From the NCBI RefSeq assembly GCF_031760065.1, contig NZ_CP134500.1, forward strand, positions 2,356,001 to 2,420,000: a stretch of 64,000 nt of DNA. The letters run 5' to 3'. The DNA comes from Streptomyces durocortorensis. Its GTDB lineage: Bacteria; Actinomycetota; Actinomycetes; Streptomycetales; Streptomycetaceae. The notes under the pieces are model-generated. The model was not told the DNA's origin, made no database searches, and worked only from the letters and a program-made list of their open reading frames with translations. Below, one piece after another: positions 51,398-59,003 of this stretch. Position 1 is the first letter of the stretch. The number at the start of each line of letters is the position of its first letter. The position numbers were made by a program, and so were the translations under genes.

Positions 51398-52522
51398 TCA
51401 TGCCCCCCGCTCCCCCACCCGCCCGAACACCGGCGCGAGCACCAGCTGCGCCGCGCCCTCCGCGACCGGCCGGTCACCACCAGCCGCGACGGTGACGGTG
51501 ACGCTCACCCCCGCGCCCGCCCCGCCCCGTGCGGCCCGCTCCTCGATCACGGCCCGCACGCCCCGTACGTACGCGTCCTCGTCGGCCGCCACCGTGCGCC
51601 CGCCCAGCACCACCCGGTCGATGTCGAGCAGGCCGACCAGATTCGCCGCGCCCGTTCCGAGGACCCGGGCCGCCTCGCCCCGGTCCCCGCGCGCCTCGGC
51701 GGCCAGGCACAGGGCCTCGATGCAGCCGCGCCCCCCGCACTCGCACAGCGGCCCGTCCAGCTGGAGGGTCTGGTGGCCGAACTCGCCCGCGCCCGTCCGC
51801 GCGCCCCGGTGCACCTCGCCGCCCAGGACGAGGCCCGCGCCGAGCCCCGTACCGAGGTGGAGGTAGGCGAAGTCACCGCTCGGCCCGCCCCGGGCGAGGG
51901 CCAGAGCGAGGGCAGCGGCGTTGGTGTCCTTGTCGACGACGACCGGCAGCCCGGTCCGCTCGGCCAGCGCGTCGCGCAGCGGGTACCCGTCCCACTGCGG
52001 GAACCCGGTCACCCGGTGCAGCACGCCGTCCCGGTGGTCCAGCGGACCGGGTACCGCGACCCCCACGCCCAGCAACGGCTTGTGCGGCTCGGCTGCGCGC
52101 AGGTCCCGGACGGCTTCCGCGGCGTCGCCGAGCACCTTCTCCGCCGGAGCGCCGAAGTCGAGGGGGGCTCTGGTGACCGCGACCGACCGGCCCGCGAGGT
52201 CGACCAGAACGGCGGTGAGCCCGTCACGGTCCAGGTGCAGCCCGACGGCGAACTGGGCGTCGGGGACCAGCCGCAGCACCGTGCGCGGCTTGCCGCCGGT
52301 GGAGGGGCGCAGGCCCGCACCGACGGCGAGCCCGTCCTCCCGCAGCCGGGCGGTGATCTTGCTGACGGCCTGCGGGGTGAGGCCGGTGCCCTCGGCCAGC
52401 TCCAGCCGGCTGATGCCCTCCGCCCCGGCCCCCCGCAGCAGGTCCAGCACCAGCGCGGCGTTGTGGTGGCGCAGCGCCGGCAGATTCACCCCGGCCGGGG
52501 CCTTCGCCCTGCTCGTGTTCAC
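51398..52522 (-). CDS. ROK-family transcriptional regulator
   Basis: A 374-residue repressor. A winged helix spans residues about 15-80 (LPALRHHNAALVLDLLRGAG; SRLELAEGTGLTPQAVSKIT). The sugar-kinase-like ROK domain follows, with VGVAVPGPLD, KDTNAAAL and the zinc-site CECGGRGCIEALC. The ATP-binding DxGxT-type motif is not evident, so it is a sensor rather than a kinase. It diverges from the oxidoreductase gene across a 27-bp inverted repeat. GTG at 52522 follows GGGGAG. Confidence 0.88.
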   Translation of the reverse strand: MNTSRAKAPAGVNLPALRHHNAALVLDLLRGAGAEGISRLELAEGTGLTPQAVSKITARLREDGLAVGAGLRPSTGGKPRTVLRLVPDAQFAVGLHLDRDGLTAVLVDLAGRSVAVTRAPLDFGAPAEKVLGDAAEAVRDLRAAEPHKPLLGVGVAVPGPLDHRDGVLHRVTGFPQWDGYPLRDALAERTGLPVVVDKDTNAAALALALARGGPSGDFAYLHLGTGLGAGLVLGGEVHRGARTGAGEFGHQTLQLDGPLCECGGRGCIEALCLAAEARGDRGEAARVLGTGAANLVGLLDIDRVVLGGRTVAADEDAYVRGVRAVIEERAARGGAGAGVSVTVTVAAGGDRPVAEGAAQLVLAPVFGRVGERGA

Positions 52523-52563
52523 GGTCCACTCCCCTTCACCGGTCCCATTGTGCCGGTCGCTTG

Positions 52564-52590
52564 CACTTTGGCAACAGCGTTGCTTAAGTG
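52564..52590. promoter_or_regulatory. 27-bp inverted repeat, probable ROK operator
   Basis: CACTT...AAGTG outer arms and GCAAC...GTTGC inner arms surround AGC, with two mismatched positions between. It ends 6 bp before the oxidoreductase ATG, so binding would block that gene directly. It lies 42 bp upstream of the ROK start. Confidence 0.7.
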
Positions 52591-52596
52591 GAACTC

Positions 52597-53712
52597 ATGA
52601 CTGTCAACGCCCCCGCCCCTCTCCGCGTGGCCCTCGTCGGCTACGGCCTGGCCGGGTCCGTCTTCCACGCCCCGCTGATCGCCGCGACCGGCGGCCTGGT
52701 TCTCGACACGATCGTCACGTCGAACGAGGAGCGCCGGGCCGAGGCCCGCGCCGCGTATCCGGACGTGCGGTTCACCGGCTCGCCGGACGAGCTGTGGGAG
52801 CGCGCCGACGAGCTGGACCTCGTCGTGATCGCCGCCCCGAACAAGACGCACGTCCCGCTGGCGACGGCCGCGCTGAAGGCCGGGTTGCCGGTGGTCGTGG
52901 ACAAGCCGATCGCCGGAACCGCCGGCGAGGCCCGCGAGCTCGCGGCGCTGGCCGAGGAGCGAGGGCTGCTGCTCTCGGTCTTCCAGAACCGCCGCTGGGA
53001 CAACGACTTCCGTACCCTCGCCGCGCTGATCGCCGACGGCGAGCTGGGCGAGGTGCAGCGCTTCGAGTCCCGCTTCGAGCGCTGGCGGCCGCAGCTGAAG
53101 GGCGGCTGGCGCGAGTCGGGCGACCCGGAGGAGATCGGCGGTCTGCTGTTCGACCTGGGCAGCCATGTCGTCGACCAGGCCCTGGTGCTGTTCGGCCCGG
53201 CGGTCCAGGTGTACGCGGAGTCCGACATGAGGCGTCCGGGCGCGGCGGCGGACGACGACACGTTCATCGCGATCACCCACGCCAACGGGGTCCGCTCGCA
53301 CCTGTACGTCAGCGCCACCACGGCCCAGCTCGGCCCACGCTTCCGGGTGCTGGGCTCGAAGGCGGGCTATGTGAAGTACGGCCTGGACCCGCAGGAGGCC
53401 GCCCTGCGCGAGGGCCTGCGCCCGACGGCCGGTGAGCCGTGGGGCGAGGAGGGGCCGGAGCTGTGGGGCCGCCTCGGCTCCGGCGAGTCCCCGCTGACCG
53501 GCGGCGGCACCCCGGTCCGTACGCTCCCCGGCGACTACCCCGCGTACTACGCTGCCGTCGCCGCCGCCGTACGCGGCTCGGGCCGGAACCCGGTCACCGC
53601 GCTCCAGGCGGCCGCCTGCCTGGACGTACTGGAGGCGGCCCGCCGCTCGGCCCGCGAGGGCGCCTCGGTCACGCTTCTGCCGCACCACGACGAAGAGGAG
53701 CAGCACGCATGA
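52597..53712 (+). CDS. Gfo/Idh/MocA-family oxidoreductase
   Basis: A 371-residue NAD(P)-dependent dehydrogenase. The N-terminal Rossmann motif is VALVGYGLAGSVFHAPLI, with VVIAAPNKTHVPLA and VVDKPIAGTAGEA (the family EKP-like lysine). The active-site region is GGLLFDLGSHVVDQALVLFG. The substrate is probably a sugar or inositol, given the ROK regulator next door. ATG at 52597 was chosen; a GTG at 52588 lies inside the operator. Its stop overlaps the next start (ATGA). Confidence 0.87.
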   Translation: MTVNAPAPLRVALVGYGLAGSVFHAPLIAATGGLVLDTIVTSNEERRAEARAAYPDVRFTGSPDELWERADELDLVVIAAPNKTHVPLATAALKAGLPVVVDKPIAGTAGEARELAALAEERGLLLSVFQNRRWDNDFRTLAALIADGELGEVQRFESRFERWRPQLKGGWRESGDPEEIGGLLFDLGSHVVDQALVLFGPAVQVYAESDMRRPGAAADDDTFIAITHANGVRSHLYVSATTAQLGPRFRVLGSKAGYVKYGLDPQEAALREGLRPTAGEPWGEEGPELWGRLGSGESPLTGGGTPVRTLPGDYPAYYAAVAAAVRGSGRNPVTALQAAACLDVLEAARRSAREGASVTLLPHHDEEEQHA

Positions 53713-54191
53713 GCACCACCTCCTCCCCCACCATCGCCGAGCTGATCGCCCAGGAGCGCCGGCTCACCCTCCCCCGCTTCTCCTGCGACGACGCGCTCGC
53801 GCTCGGCAGCCTGCTGGTCGCGCTGGCCCGGGAACGGCATGCCCCGGTGGCGATCGACATCCGGCGCGGCGCGCAGCAGCTGTTCCACGCGGCGCTGCCC
53901 GGTTCGAGTGCGGACAACGACGCCTGGATCGACCGCAAGCGCAAGGTGGTCGAGCGGTACGGCGAGAGCTCGTACCTGGTCGGCACCCGGTTCCGCGCGA
54001 AGGGCACGACGTTCGAGGAGTCCTCGCGCCTGGACCCGGACACGTACGCCGCGCACGGCGGTTCGTTCCCGATCGCGGTGGAGGGCGCGGGGGTGATCGG
54101 CGCAGTCACGGTGTCCGGGCTGCCGCAGGCGGAGGACCACGCGATGGTGGTCGAGGCGCTGGAGCAGTTCACGGCGACGCCGGGGGCGTGA
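53709..54191 (+). CDS. Heme-degrading-domain / UPF0303 family protein
   Basis: A 160-residue single-domain protein of the GlcG/HbpS-like alpha/beta fold (UPF0303). Characteristic segments are PVAIDIRRGAQQLFHAALPG, DNDAWIDRKRKVVERYGESS and GGSFPIAVEGAGVIGAVTVS. Biochemical role is unclear. It is coupled to the oxidoreductase gene by a 4-bp overlap, so it probably works in the same sugar-related pathway. Confidence 0.8.
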   Translation: MSTTSSPTIAELIAQERRLTLPRFSCDDALALGSLLVALARERHAPVAIDIRRGAQQLFHAALPGSSADNDAWIDRKRKVVERYGESSYLVGTRFRAKGTTFEESSRLDPDTYAAHGGSFPIAVEGAGVIGAVTVSGLPQAEDHAMVVEALEQFTATPGA

Positions 54192-54345
54192 GAGACGTAC
54201 GCGTGAGAGACGTACGCCCGTGAGAGGACGTACGTACGAGGGCGGGTACGGGACCGGCGGATACGGGTACGGCGGGTACAGGACCAGCCGGTACGGGACC
54301 GGGGGTGCCGTCACCGGCGAAGTGACAGCGCCCTCCGGGCTCCGC
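54192..54345. repeat. Degenerate tandem repeats in a convergent gap
   Basis: GAGAGACGTACGC-like units (54190-54235) are followed by GGGTACGGGACCGGCGGA-like units to about 54305. Both have periods of 15-20 bp. Open frames across it are low-complexity (Gly-Tyr on one strand, Pro-Tyr on the other) and not credible genes. Confidence 0.6.
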
Positions 54346-54350
54346 CGGGC

Positions 54351-55211
54351 CTACGCCCCCTTCAGCTCCTGCCGCTGTCTGCCGAGCCCTTCGACCTCCA
54401 GCTCCACCACATCGCCTGCCTTCAGGTACGGCTTCGGCTCGGGCTGCCCCATCGCGACCCCGGCGGGCGTACCGGTGTTGATGATGTCGCCCGGGTGGAG
54501 CGCCATGAAGTGGCTGAGGTAGCGGACGACCTCGCCGACCGGGAAGATCTGGTCGGCGGTGGTGCCGTCCTGCTTCAGCTCGCCGTTGACCCAGAGGCGC
54601 AGCGGCAGGGCCTGCGGGTCGGGCACCTCGTCGGCGGTGACGAGCCAGGGGCCCAGCGGGTTGAACGTCTCGCAGTTCTTGCCCTTGTCCCAGGTGCCGC
54701 CGCGCTCGATCTGGAACTCGCGCTCGGAGACGTCGTGCGCGGTCGCGTATCCGGCGACGTGCGCGAGCCCTTCCTCCGCGGAGCCCAGGTACCGGGCCGT
54801 ACGCCCGATGACGACCGCCAGCTCGACCTCCCAGTCCGTCTTACGGCTGCCGCGCGGCACGAGCACCGTGTCCTCGGGTCCGACGACGGTGTCGGGGGCC
54901 TTGAAGAAGAGGATCGGTTCCGCCGGAATCGCCGCACCCGTCTCGGCGGCGTGGTCGTGGTAGTTCAGCCCGATGCACACGATCTTGCCGATGCGTCCCA
55001 GCGGCGGCCCGATGCGCAGCCCCGCCGGATCGAGGGCGGGCAGCACACCGGGCGCGTCGGCGGCCGCCCGTACCCGGGCGAGCGCGGAGGCGTCGGCGAG
55101 CAGTTCGCCGTCGATGTCGGGGACAATCCCCGACAGATCACGCAGTGTCCCGTCGCGGTCGAGAAGCGCGGGGCGCTCGGCGCCCGCCGTACCGACTCGA
55201 AGCAGCTTCAA
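54351..55211 (-). CDS. Fumarylacetoacetate hydrolase family protein
   Basis: A 286-residue enzyme of the FAH fold, which hydrolyses or isomerises 2,4-dioxo acids. Segments include VCIGLNYHDHAAETG, EPILFFKAPDTVVGPED, the metal ligands in DWEVELAVVIGRTARYL, HDVSEREFQ, and INTGTPAGVAMGQPEP. The nearest roles are ureidoglycolate lyase or homoprotocatechuate isomerase-type steps. The start is TTG at 55211, supported by GAGGAG 8 bp upstream. No operon partner is clear. Confidence 0.87.
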   Translation of the reverse strand: MKLLRVGTAGAERPALLDRDGTLRDLSGIVPDIDGELLADASALARVRAAADAPGVLPALDPAGLRIGPPLGRIGKIVCIGLNYHDHAAETGAAIPAEPILFFKAPDTVVGPEDTVLVPRGSRKTDWEVELAVVIGRTARYLGSAEEGLAHVAGYATAHDVSEREFQIERGGTWDKGKNCETFNPLGPWLVTADEVPDPQALPLRLWVNGELKQDGTTADQIFPVGEVVRYLSHFMALHPGDIINTGTPAGVAMGQPEPKPYLKAGDVVELEVEGLGRQRQELKGA

Positions 55212-55347
55212 CGGTCCAACTCCTCTTGGTCGAGGTGAAGCCTTTCGGCGGGGTGCGGCCGACGAAGGGCTTGGCTGATCCTCCAAGAGTTGCGATCACT
55301 CCGCAAGACCTCGTTCACACACTGGACCGGCGCACTGACCGGCCGGT

Positions 55348-56118
55348 TTACGCCGCTGTGGCCATGGCGCCGCCGGGCGCGGACATGTCTCGGTACAGCC
55401 AGGCCCGCTCGACGGCGGTCCAGGTGGTCGTGGTGACGACGTACAGGGCGGCGGCGAGCGGGACGACGGCCACCGTGATCAGGGTCGCGAAGGACAGCAG
55501 CGGCATCACCTTCGTCATCGCGTCCAGGCCCGGCATCGGCTGCCCGTCGGGGCCGGTGGCGGGCGTCATCGGGTTGGCCGCCAGCTGCCGCTTGGTCCGT
55601 CCGTAGCTGAACGTGGCGACGGCCGCGACGAGCGCGAAGAGCCCCAGGTAGACCCACCCCTGCGCACCGAACACCCCGCCGTGCGCGAGGGCGTCGTGCC
55701 AGCGCCCGCCGAGCGGCGCGCCGAGCAGGTCGTGGCTGAGGAGCGCGTTGGGCTCGCCGCCGATGGAGCCGCTGGAGAACAGGTGGTAGAGCAGGAAGAA
55801 CGCGGGCATCTGGAGCAGGCTCGGCAGGCAGCCGGAGAGCGGCGATACCTTCTCGGCGGCGTGCAGTTCCATGATCGCCTTCTGCATCCGCTCGGGGTTC
55901 TTCCCGTGCTTCCTGCGGAGCTCGGCGATCTGCGGCTGGAGACGGCTGCGCGCCTTCTGGCCTCGGGCGGCGGCCCGGGAGAGCGGGTGGACGGCGAGCC
56001 GTACGAGGGCGGTGAACAGGATGATCGCGACGGCGGTGGAAGCGCTGTGGAACAGCGGCTGGACCAGGTCGGCGAGGGAGCCGACCAGGCTCGCGAAGGC
56101 GGACATGAAGGCGGACAT
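55348..56118 (-). CDS. YidC/Oxa1-family membrane insertase paralogue
   Basis: A 256-residue membrane protein with about five hydrophobic segments. Conserved blocks are LVRLAVHPLSRAAARGQKAR, IAELRRKHGKNPERMQ and LSGCLPSLLQMPAFFLLYHL, followed by a late MPLLSFATLITVAVVPLA helix. It is shorter than the main YidC and has no long periplasmic domain, so it is likely a second, specialised insertase. A DUF6412 gene follows on the same strand upstream, a pairing seen in Streptomyces. ATG at 56118 follows GGAGG. Confidence 0.87.
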   Translation of the reverse strand: MSAFMSAFASLVGSLADLVQPLFHSASTAVAIILFTALVRLAVHPLSRAAARGQKARSRLQPQIAELRRKHGKNPERMQKAIMELHAAEKVSPLSGCLPSLLQMPAFFLLYHLFSSGSIGGEPNALLSHDLLGAPLGGRWHDALAHGGVFGAQGWVYLGLFALVAAVATFSYGRTKRQLAANPMTPATGPDGQPMPGLDAMTKVMPLLSFATLITVAVVPLAAALYVVTTTTWTAVERAWLYRDMSAPGGAMATAA

Positions 56119-56231
56119 GGGTGAGCCCTCCGGGGGTCTCGTCGTGCCGGGAGAAGTACGTGGTGCTCGGTACTCGGCATGACGACCGGCGTGGAAGGGC
56201 GCAGGGCGCTACGGGATGAAGTGCGGGAGCC

Positions 56232-56570
56232 CTACGCGGCGACGGCGGCCGTCAGGAGGGCGTGCCCGGGTGCTCGGGGCCGGGTGCGGCCGCGGGCGTC
56301 GGGGTCTCGTTGCGGCAGGAACGCGGTGCGTTGCTCCCGGTCCCTGATGGCCGTACGGACCCGGGTGCGGGGCACCGGCGGCGCGCAGCGGGCGCTGATG
56401 ACGGAGCAGGCGAGGAGCGCGGATCCGGCCGCGGCGGTGGCTGCGAGTGCGACGGCGGCGGAGAGGCTGCCGCCTTCGGCGAGGAGGACCTCGGTGAGAA
56501 GGAGGACGAGGAGTCCGACGGGCCGGAGCAGCCGGGCGAACGCGTGCCGCAGGACGTCGGCGTCCCGCAT
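56232..56570 (-). CDS. DUF6412-type small membrane protein
   Basis: A 112-residue protein with two membrane helices (LLRPVGLLVLLLTEVLLA; LSAAVALAATAAAGSALLAC) and a basic tail. It belongs with small Streptomyces proteins found next to a YidC paralogue. Function unknown; it may be a client of that insertase. ATG at 56570 has GGGGGTGAG upstream. An ATG at 56609 is also possible, but it would start almost on top of the TATAAC box. Confidence 0.68.
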   Translation of the reverse strand: MRDADVLRHAFARLLRPVGLLVLLLTEVLLAEGGSLSAAVALAATAAAGSALLACSVISARCAPPVPRTRVRTAIRDREQRTAFLPQRDPDARGRTRPRAPGHALLTAAVAA

Positions 56571-56612
56571 GGCGCTCACCCCCCTGTCCGTGGTCCCGTT
56601 CATCTTCATCTT

Positions 56613-56643
56613 TCGTTATACACGACCTTTCCTCGTACACGAT
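56613..56643 (-). promoter_or_regulatory. Promoter and two palindromes upstream of the DUF6412-yidC2 pair
   Basis: On the plus strand TCGTTATACACGA (56613-56625) and TCGTACACGA (56633-56642) both have TCGT/ACGA arms. On the gene strand the first contains TATAAC, a plausible -10 box. Two adjacent copies suggest a regulator site overlapping the promoter. Confidence 0.5.
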
Positions 56644-56705
56644 GACCGGATTCGCCCAGCGGCACTGCTCGTGCGCGCGTTGTTCACCGCGGGCTCATCG
56701 CCGGC

Positions 56706-57530
56706 TCATCGCGGGCTCATCGCGGTGAGCTTCCCCCAGACGACGAGCCGGTAGCGGGAGCTGAACTCGGGGGTGCAGGTGGTGAGCGTCAGGTAGTACC
56801 CGGGCTCGCTGTACCCGACGGAGGTCGTGATGTTGCTGCGCGGCACGGGCGCGATGACCCCGCTGTCGGAGGGGGCGGTCCGCGCGAGGCGCTTGTCGAC
56901 GGTGTACGTGTAGACGGCGTCCCGGGTCTCGACGGTGATCCGGTCGCCGCGCCTCAGCCGGTCGATGCGCCGGAAGGGCTCACCGTGGGTGTTGCGGTGC
57001 CCGGCGAGCGCGAAGTTCCCGGCCTGCCCGGCCTGTGCGGTGCGGACGTAGTGCCCGACATACCCCCGGTCGAGCACCCCGCCCTTGCTGGTGCCCTCGG
57101 CTACGGGGGCGGTGAGGCCGATACGGGGGATGCTCAGTACGGCGTAGGCCTGGTCCCAGCGGGGGGTGGAGGGGCGGGTACGGCTCGCGGAGGCGTCCGG
57201 CGCGGCGGGCGCACCGGACGCACGACCGGAGGAAGACGGACCAGGGCCCCCCGCACTCTCATCCCCCGTATCGGTCCCCATCTCCGTACGGTCGTCACGG
57301 TCGTCACGGCCCTCAGCAGCAGGGGATTCGTCCCACTCCCGCTGGAGTTCCTGAACGGTCCGCCCGGCGTCCGCGCGCGCTTCCCGGTTGGTCCACCACA
57401 GCTGATGGGCGACGAGGAGCAGGAGGACGAGCCCGAGGGTCACGACAAGCTCGGCGGACACCCAGAGCCCGCGGGCGAGTACGTACCGCGCGTGCCCTCG
57501 CACCGCGGGAACCGCCCCACGCTCCGGCAT
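56706..57530 (-). CDS. Class E sortase
   Basis: A 274-residue membrane transpeptidase. The helix VSAELVVTLGLVLLLLVAHQ is followed by an acidic Ser/Gly/Asp-rich linker (about residues 70-125). The sortase domain comes next, with the catalytic His in NFALAGHRNTHGEPF, Cys in TLTTCTPEFSS and Arg in SSRYRLVVWG. TLTTC is the usual class E form. These enzymes attach LAxTG proteins such as chaplins; the LAxTG protein at 44390 is a nearby candidate. ATG at 57530 with GGAGAAGG upstream was chosen. Confidence 0.88.
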   Translation of the reverse strand: MPERGAVPAVRGHARYVLARGLWVSAELVVTLGLVLLLLVAHQLWWTNREARADAGRTVQELQREWDESPAAEGRDDRDDRTEMGTDTGDESAGGPGPSSSGRASGAPAAPDASASRTRPSTPRWDQAYAVLSIPRIGLTAPVAEGTSKGGVLDRGYVGHYVRTAQAGQAGNFALAGHRNTHGEPFRRIDRLRRGDRITVETRDAVYTYTVDKRLARTAPSDSGVIAPVPRSNITTSVGYSEPGYYLTLTTCTPEFSSRYRLVVWGKLTAMSPR

Positions 57531-57849
57531 CGCCGCCACCCTTCTCCAGTCTTCGCGGGGCCTCTCCACCCTGGCGAGGCTCCTCCGACCTGGTCGGGCT
57601 TCTCCAACCCCGGCGGAGCTTCACCAACCCTGCGGGCTTCGCCACGCTTGCAGGGGCTGTTCCGCTTTGTGAGGCTTTCCGGCCTTGCGGAGCCGGACGT
57701 AACCTCTCCCTCTCCTTCCGTCTCCGCCTCCGGGGGCGCGAACGATAGGGCCAAACCCCACAACTCTCCAGCCTCCTCCCGCTTCTCCTCACTCCTCCTC
57801 CTTCGCCCTCTTCTCCCTGCCACGGCTCTCCGGCAGTACCGTGTGATCC
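57531..57849. other. Divergent intergenic region with degenerate repeats
   Basis: About 320 bp between the class E sortase and SEC-C genes. The first half holds degenerate copies of a GGCTTCTCCAACCC-like unit (for example 57597-57610, with relatives near 57563, 57621 and 57638). The second half is CT-rich (57750-57815). No gene or clear promoter was identified. Confidence 0.45.
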
Positions 57850-58857
57850 ATGCGCCCCGACACGCCTGCCGACCACATCACCGAAGCCGAGCGTCTGCTC
57901 CGCACCGCGGCGCAGTACCCCGAGGACCACGAACCGCTGATCCTCCAGGCCGCGGCCCATCTGGAACTCGCGGGTGACCGCGCCCGCGCGAGCACGCTCT
58001 ACGACGACCTCCTCGCCGCCCCCGAGTCCACCGTCGACAACCCTTACCTGATCAAGGCCCTGAAGGCCGCCAACCTCTGGGAGTACGGCCACGAGGCCGA
58101 GGCTCGCGCGATCATCGACGGCCTCCGCACCGCGGGCCCGCTGAACGCGGCGCCGTGGCAGGTGGCCGCCGAGACCCTGGAGGCCCACGACGAGCTGGAG
58201 TCGGCACACGACTTCTTCTCGACCGCGCTGACCCTGCTACTGGCTCCCGGCGAGGAAGTCCCGTACGCGACGCAGTCGCTGCTGACCGGACGTCACCGGG
58301 TGCGCCGACTGATGGGGCTGGACCATGACGCCTGGGACGAGCTGGCGGGCGATCTGCACACCGCCCCGGTCCCCCTGGACGAACTCCACGACCCCAAACG
58401 CCTGTGGTCGCTGGGCTCCTCGGACCCGGTCGAGCTGAAGGCCGAGATCGCCCGCCTCCGCGCGGAGCTGGGCACCTACCGCACGGCACTCTCGCGCCCG
58501 TTCCCGGTGGCGGTACTGCACTGGCCCGAGCAGGAACTCCAGGAACTACTGGCCGCCTACCCCGAGTTGACCGAGGAGTACGTGGACCGCGAGACCCACC
58601 TGTCGCGCCTGGAGGCATCCCTGCGCGACCTCCACACGACGGGCACCCCGAACCTGGGCATCGTCACGGGCACGGTCCCCTCCTACGAAGCGTTCGCCGC
58701 CTCCGAAGCCACGTCCCCGGCCGACCCGGGCCTCCTCCCCCAGTACGCCACCACCCTCGCCGCCCGAGGCCGCGCCACCCCCTGGCCCCCGTCCCGCACG
58801 GCGGCCTGCTGGTGCGGCTCGGGGGAAACGTACGGGGCTTGCCACGGGGTCGGGTAA
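57850..58857 (+). CDS. SEC-C zinc-motif protein with TPR-like N-terminus
   Basis: A 335-residue protein. The first 130 residues look like TPR helices (EAERLLRTAAQYPEDHEPLI; ARASTLYDDLLAAPESTVDN). The middle is helical. The C-terminus is WCGSGETYGACHG, the SEC-C zinc motif shared with SecA and many uncharacterised proteins. It is cytosolic and probably mediates protein interaction. ATG at 57850 was taken as the start. Confidence 0.82.
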   Translation: MRPDTPADHITEAERLLRTAAQYPEDHEPLILQAAAHLELAGDRARASTLYDDLLAAPESTVDNPYLIKALKAANLWEYGHEAEARAIIDGLRTAGPLNAAPWQVAAETLEAHDELESAHDFFSTALTLLLAPGEEVPYATQSLLTGRHRVRRLMGLDHDAWDELAGDLHTAPVPLDELHDPKRLWSLGSSDPVELKAEIARLRAELGTYRTALSRPFPVAVLHWPEQELQELLAAYPELTEEYVDRETHLSRLEASLRDLHTTGTPNLGIVTGTVPSYEAFAASEATSPADPGLLPQYATTLAARGRATPWPPSRTAACWCGSGETYGACHGVG

Positions 58858-59003
58858 CGCTGACTGCATGTCCTTGGCAGGGGCCGACAACCACGATGTG
58901 CGATGTCGGCCCCTGCTTGTTTTGGCAACCATTGCTTCGACTGTCAGTCCTCCTTGGTACAACTGCACATGTAGTACGCAGCCAAATGAGGGGGACTCTA
59001 GGC

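Noticed and set aside
54220-54522. A Gly/Tyr-rich small protein in the convergent gap
   Set aside because: It arises from degenerate tandem repeats, lacks a ribosome site and runs into the opposite-strand FAH gene.
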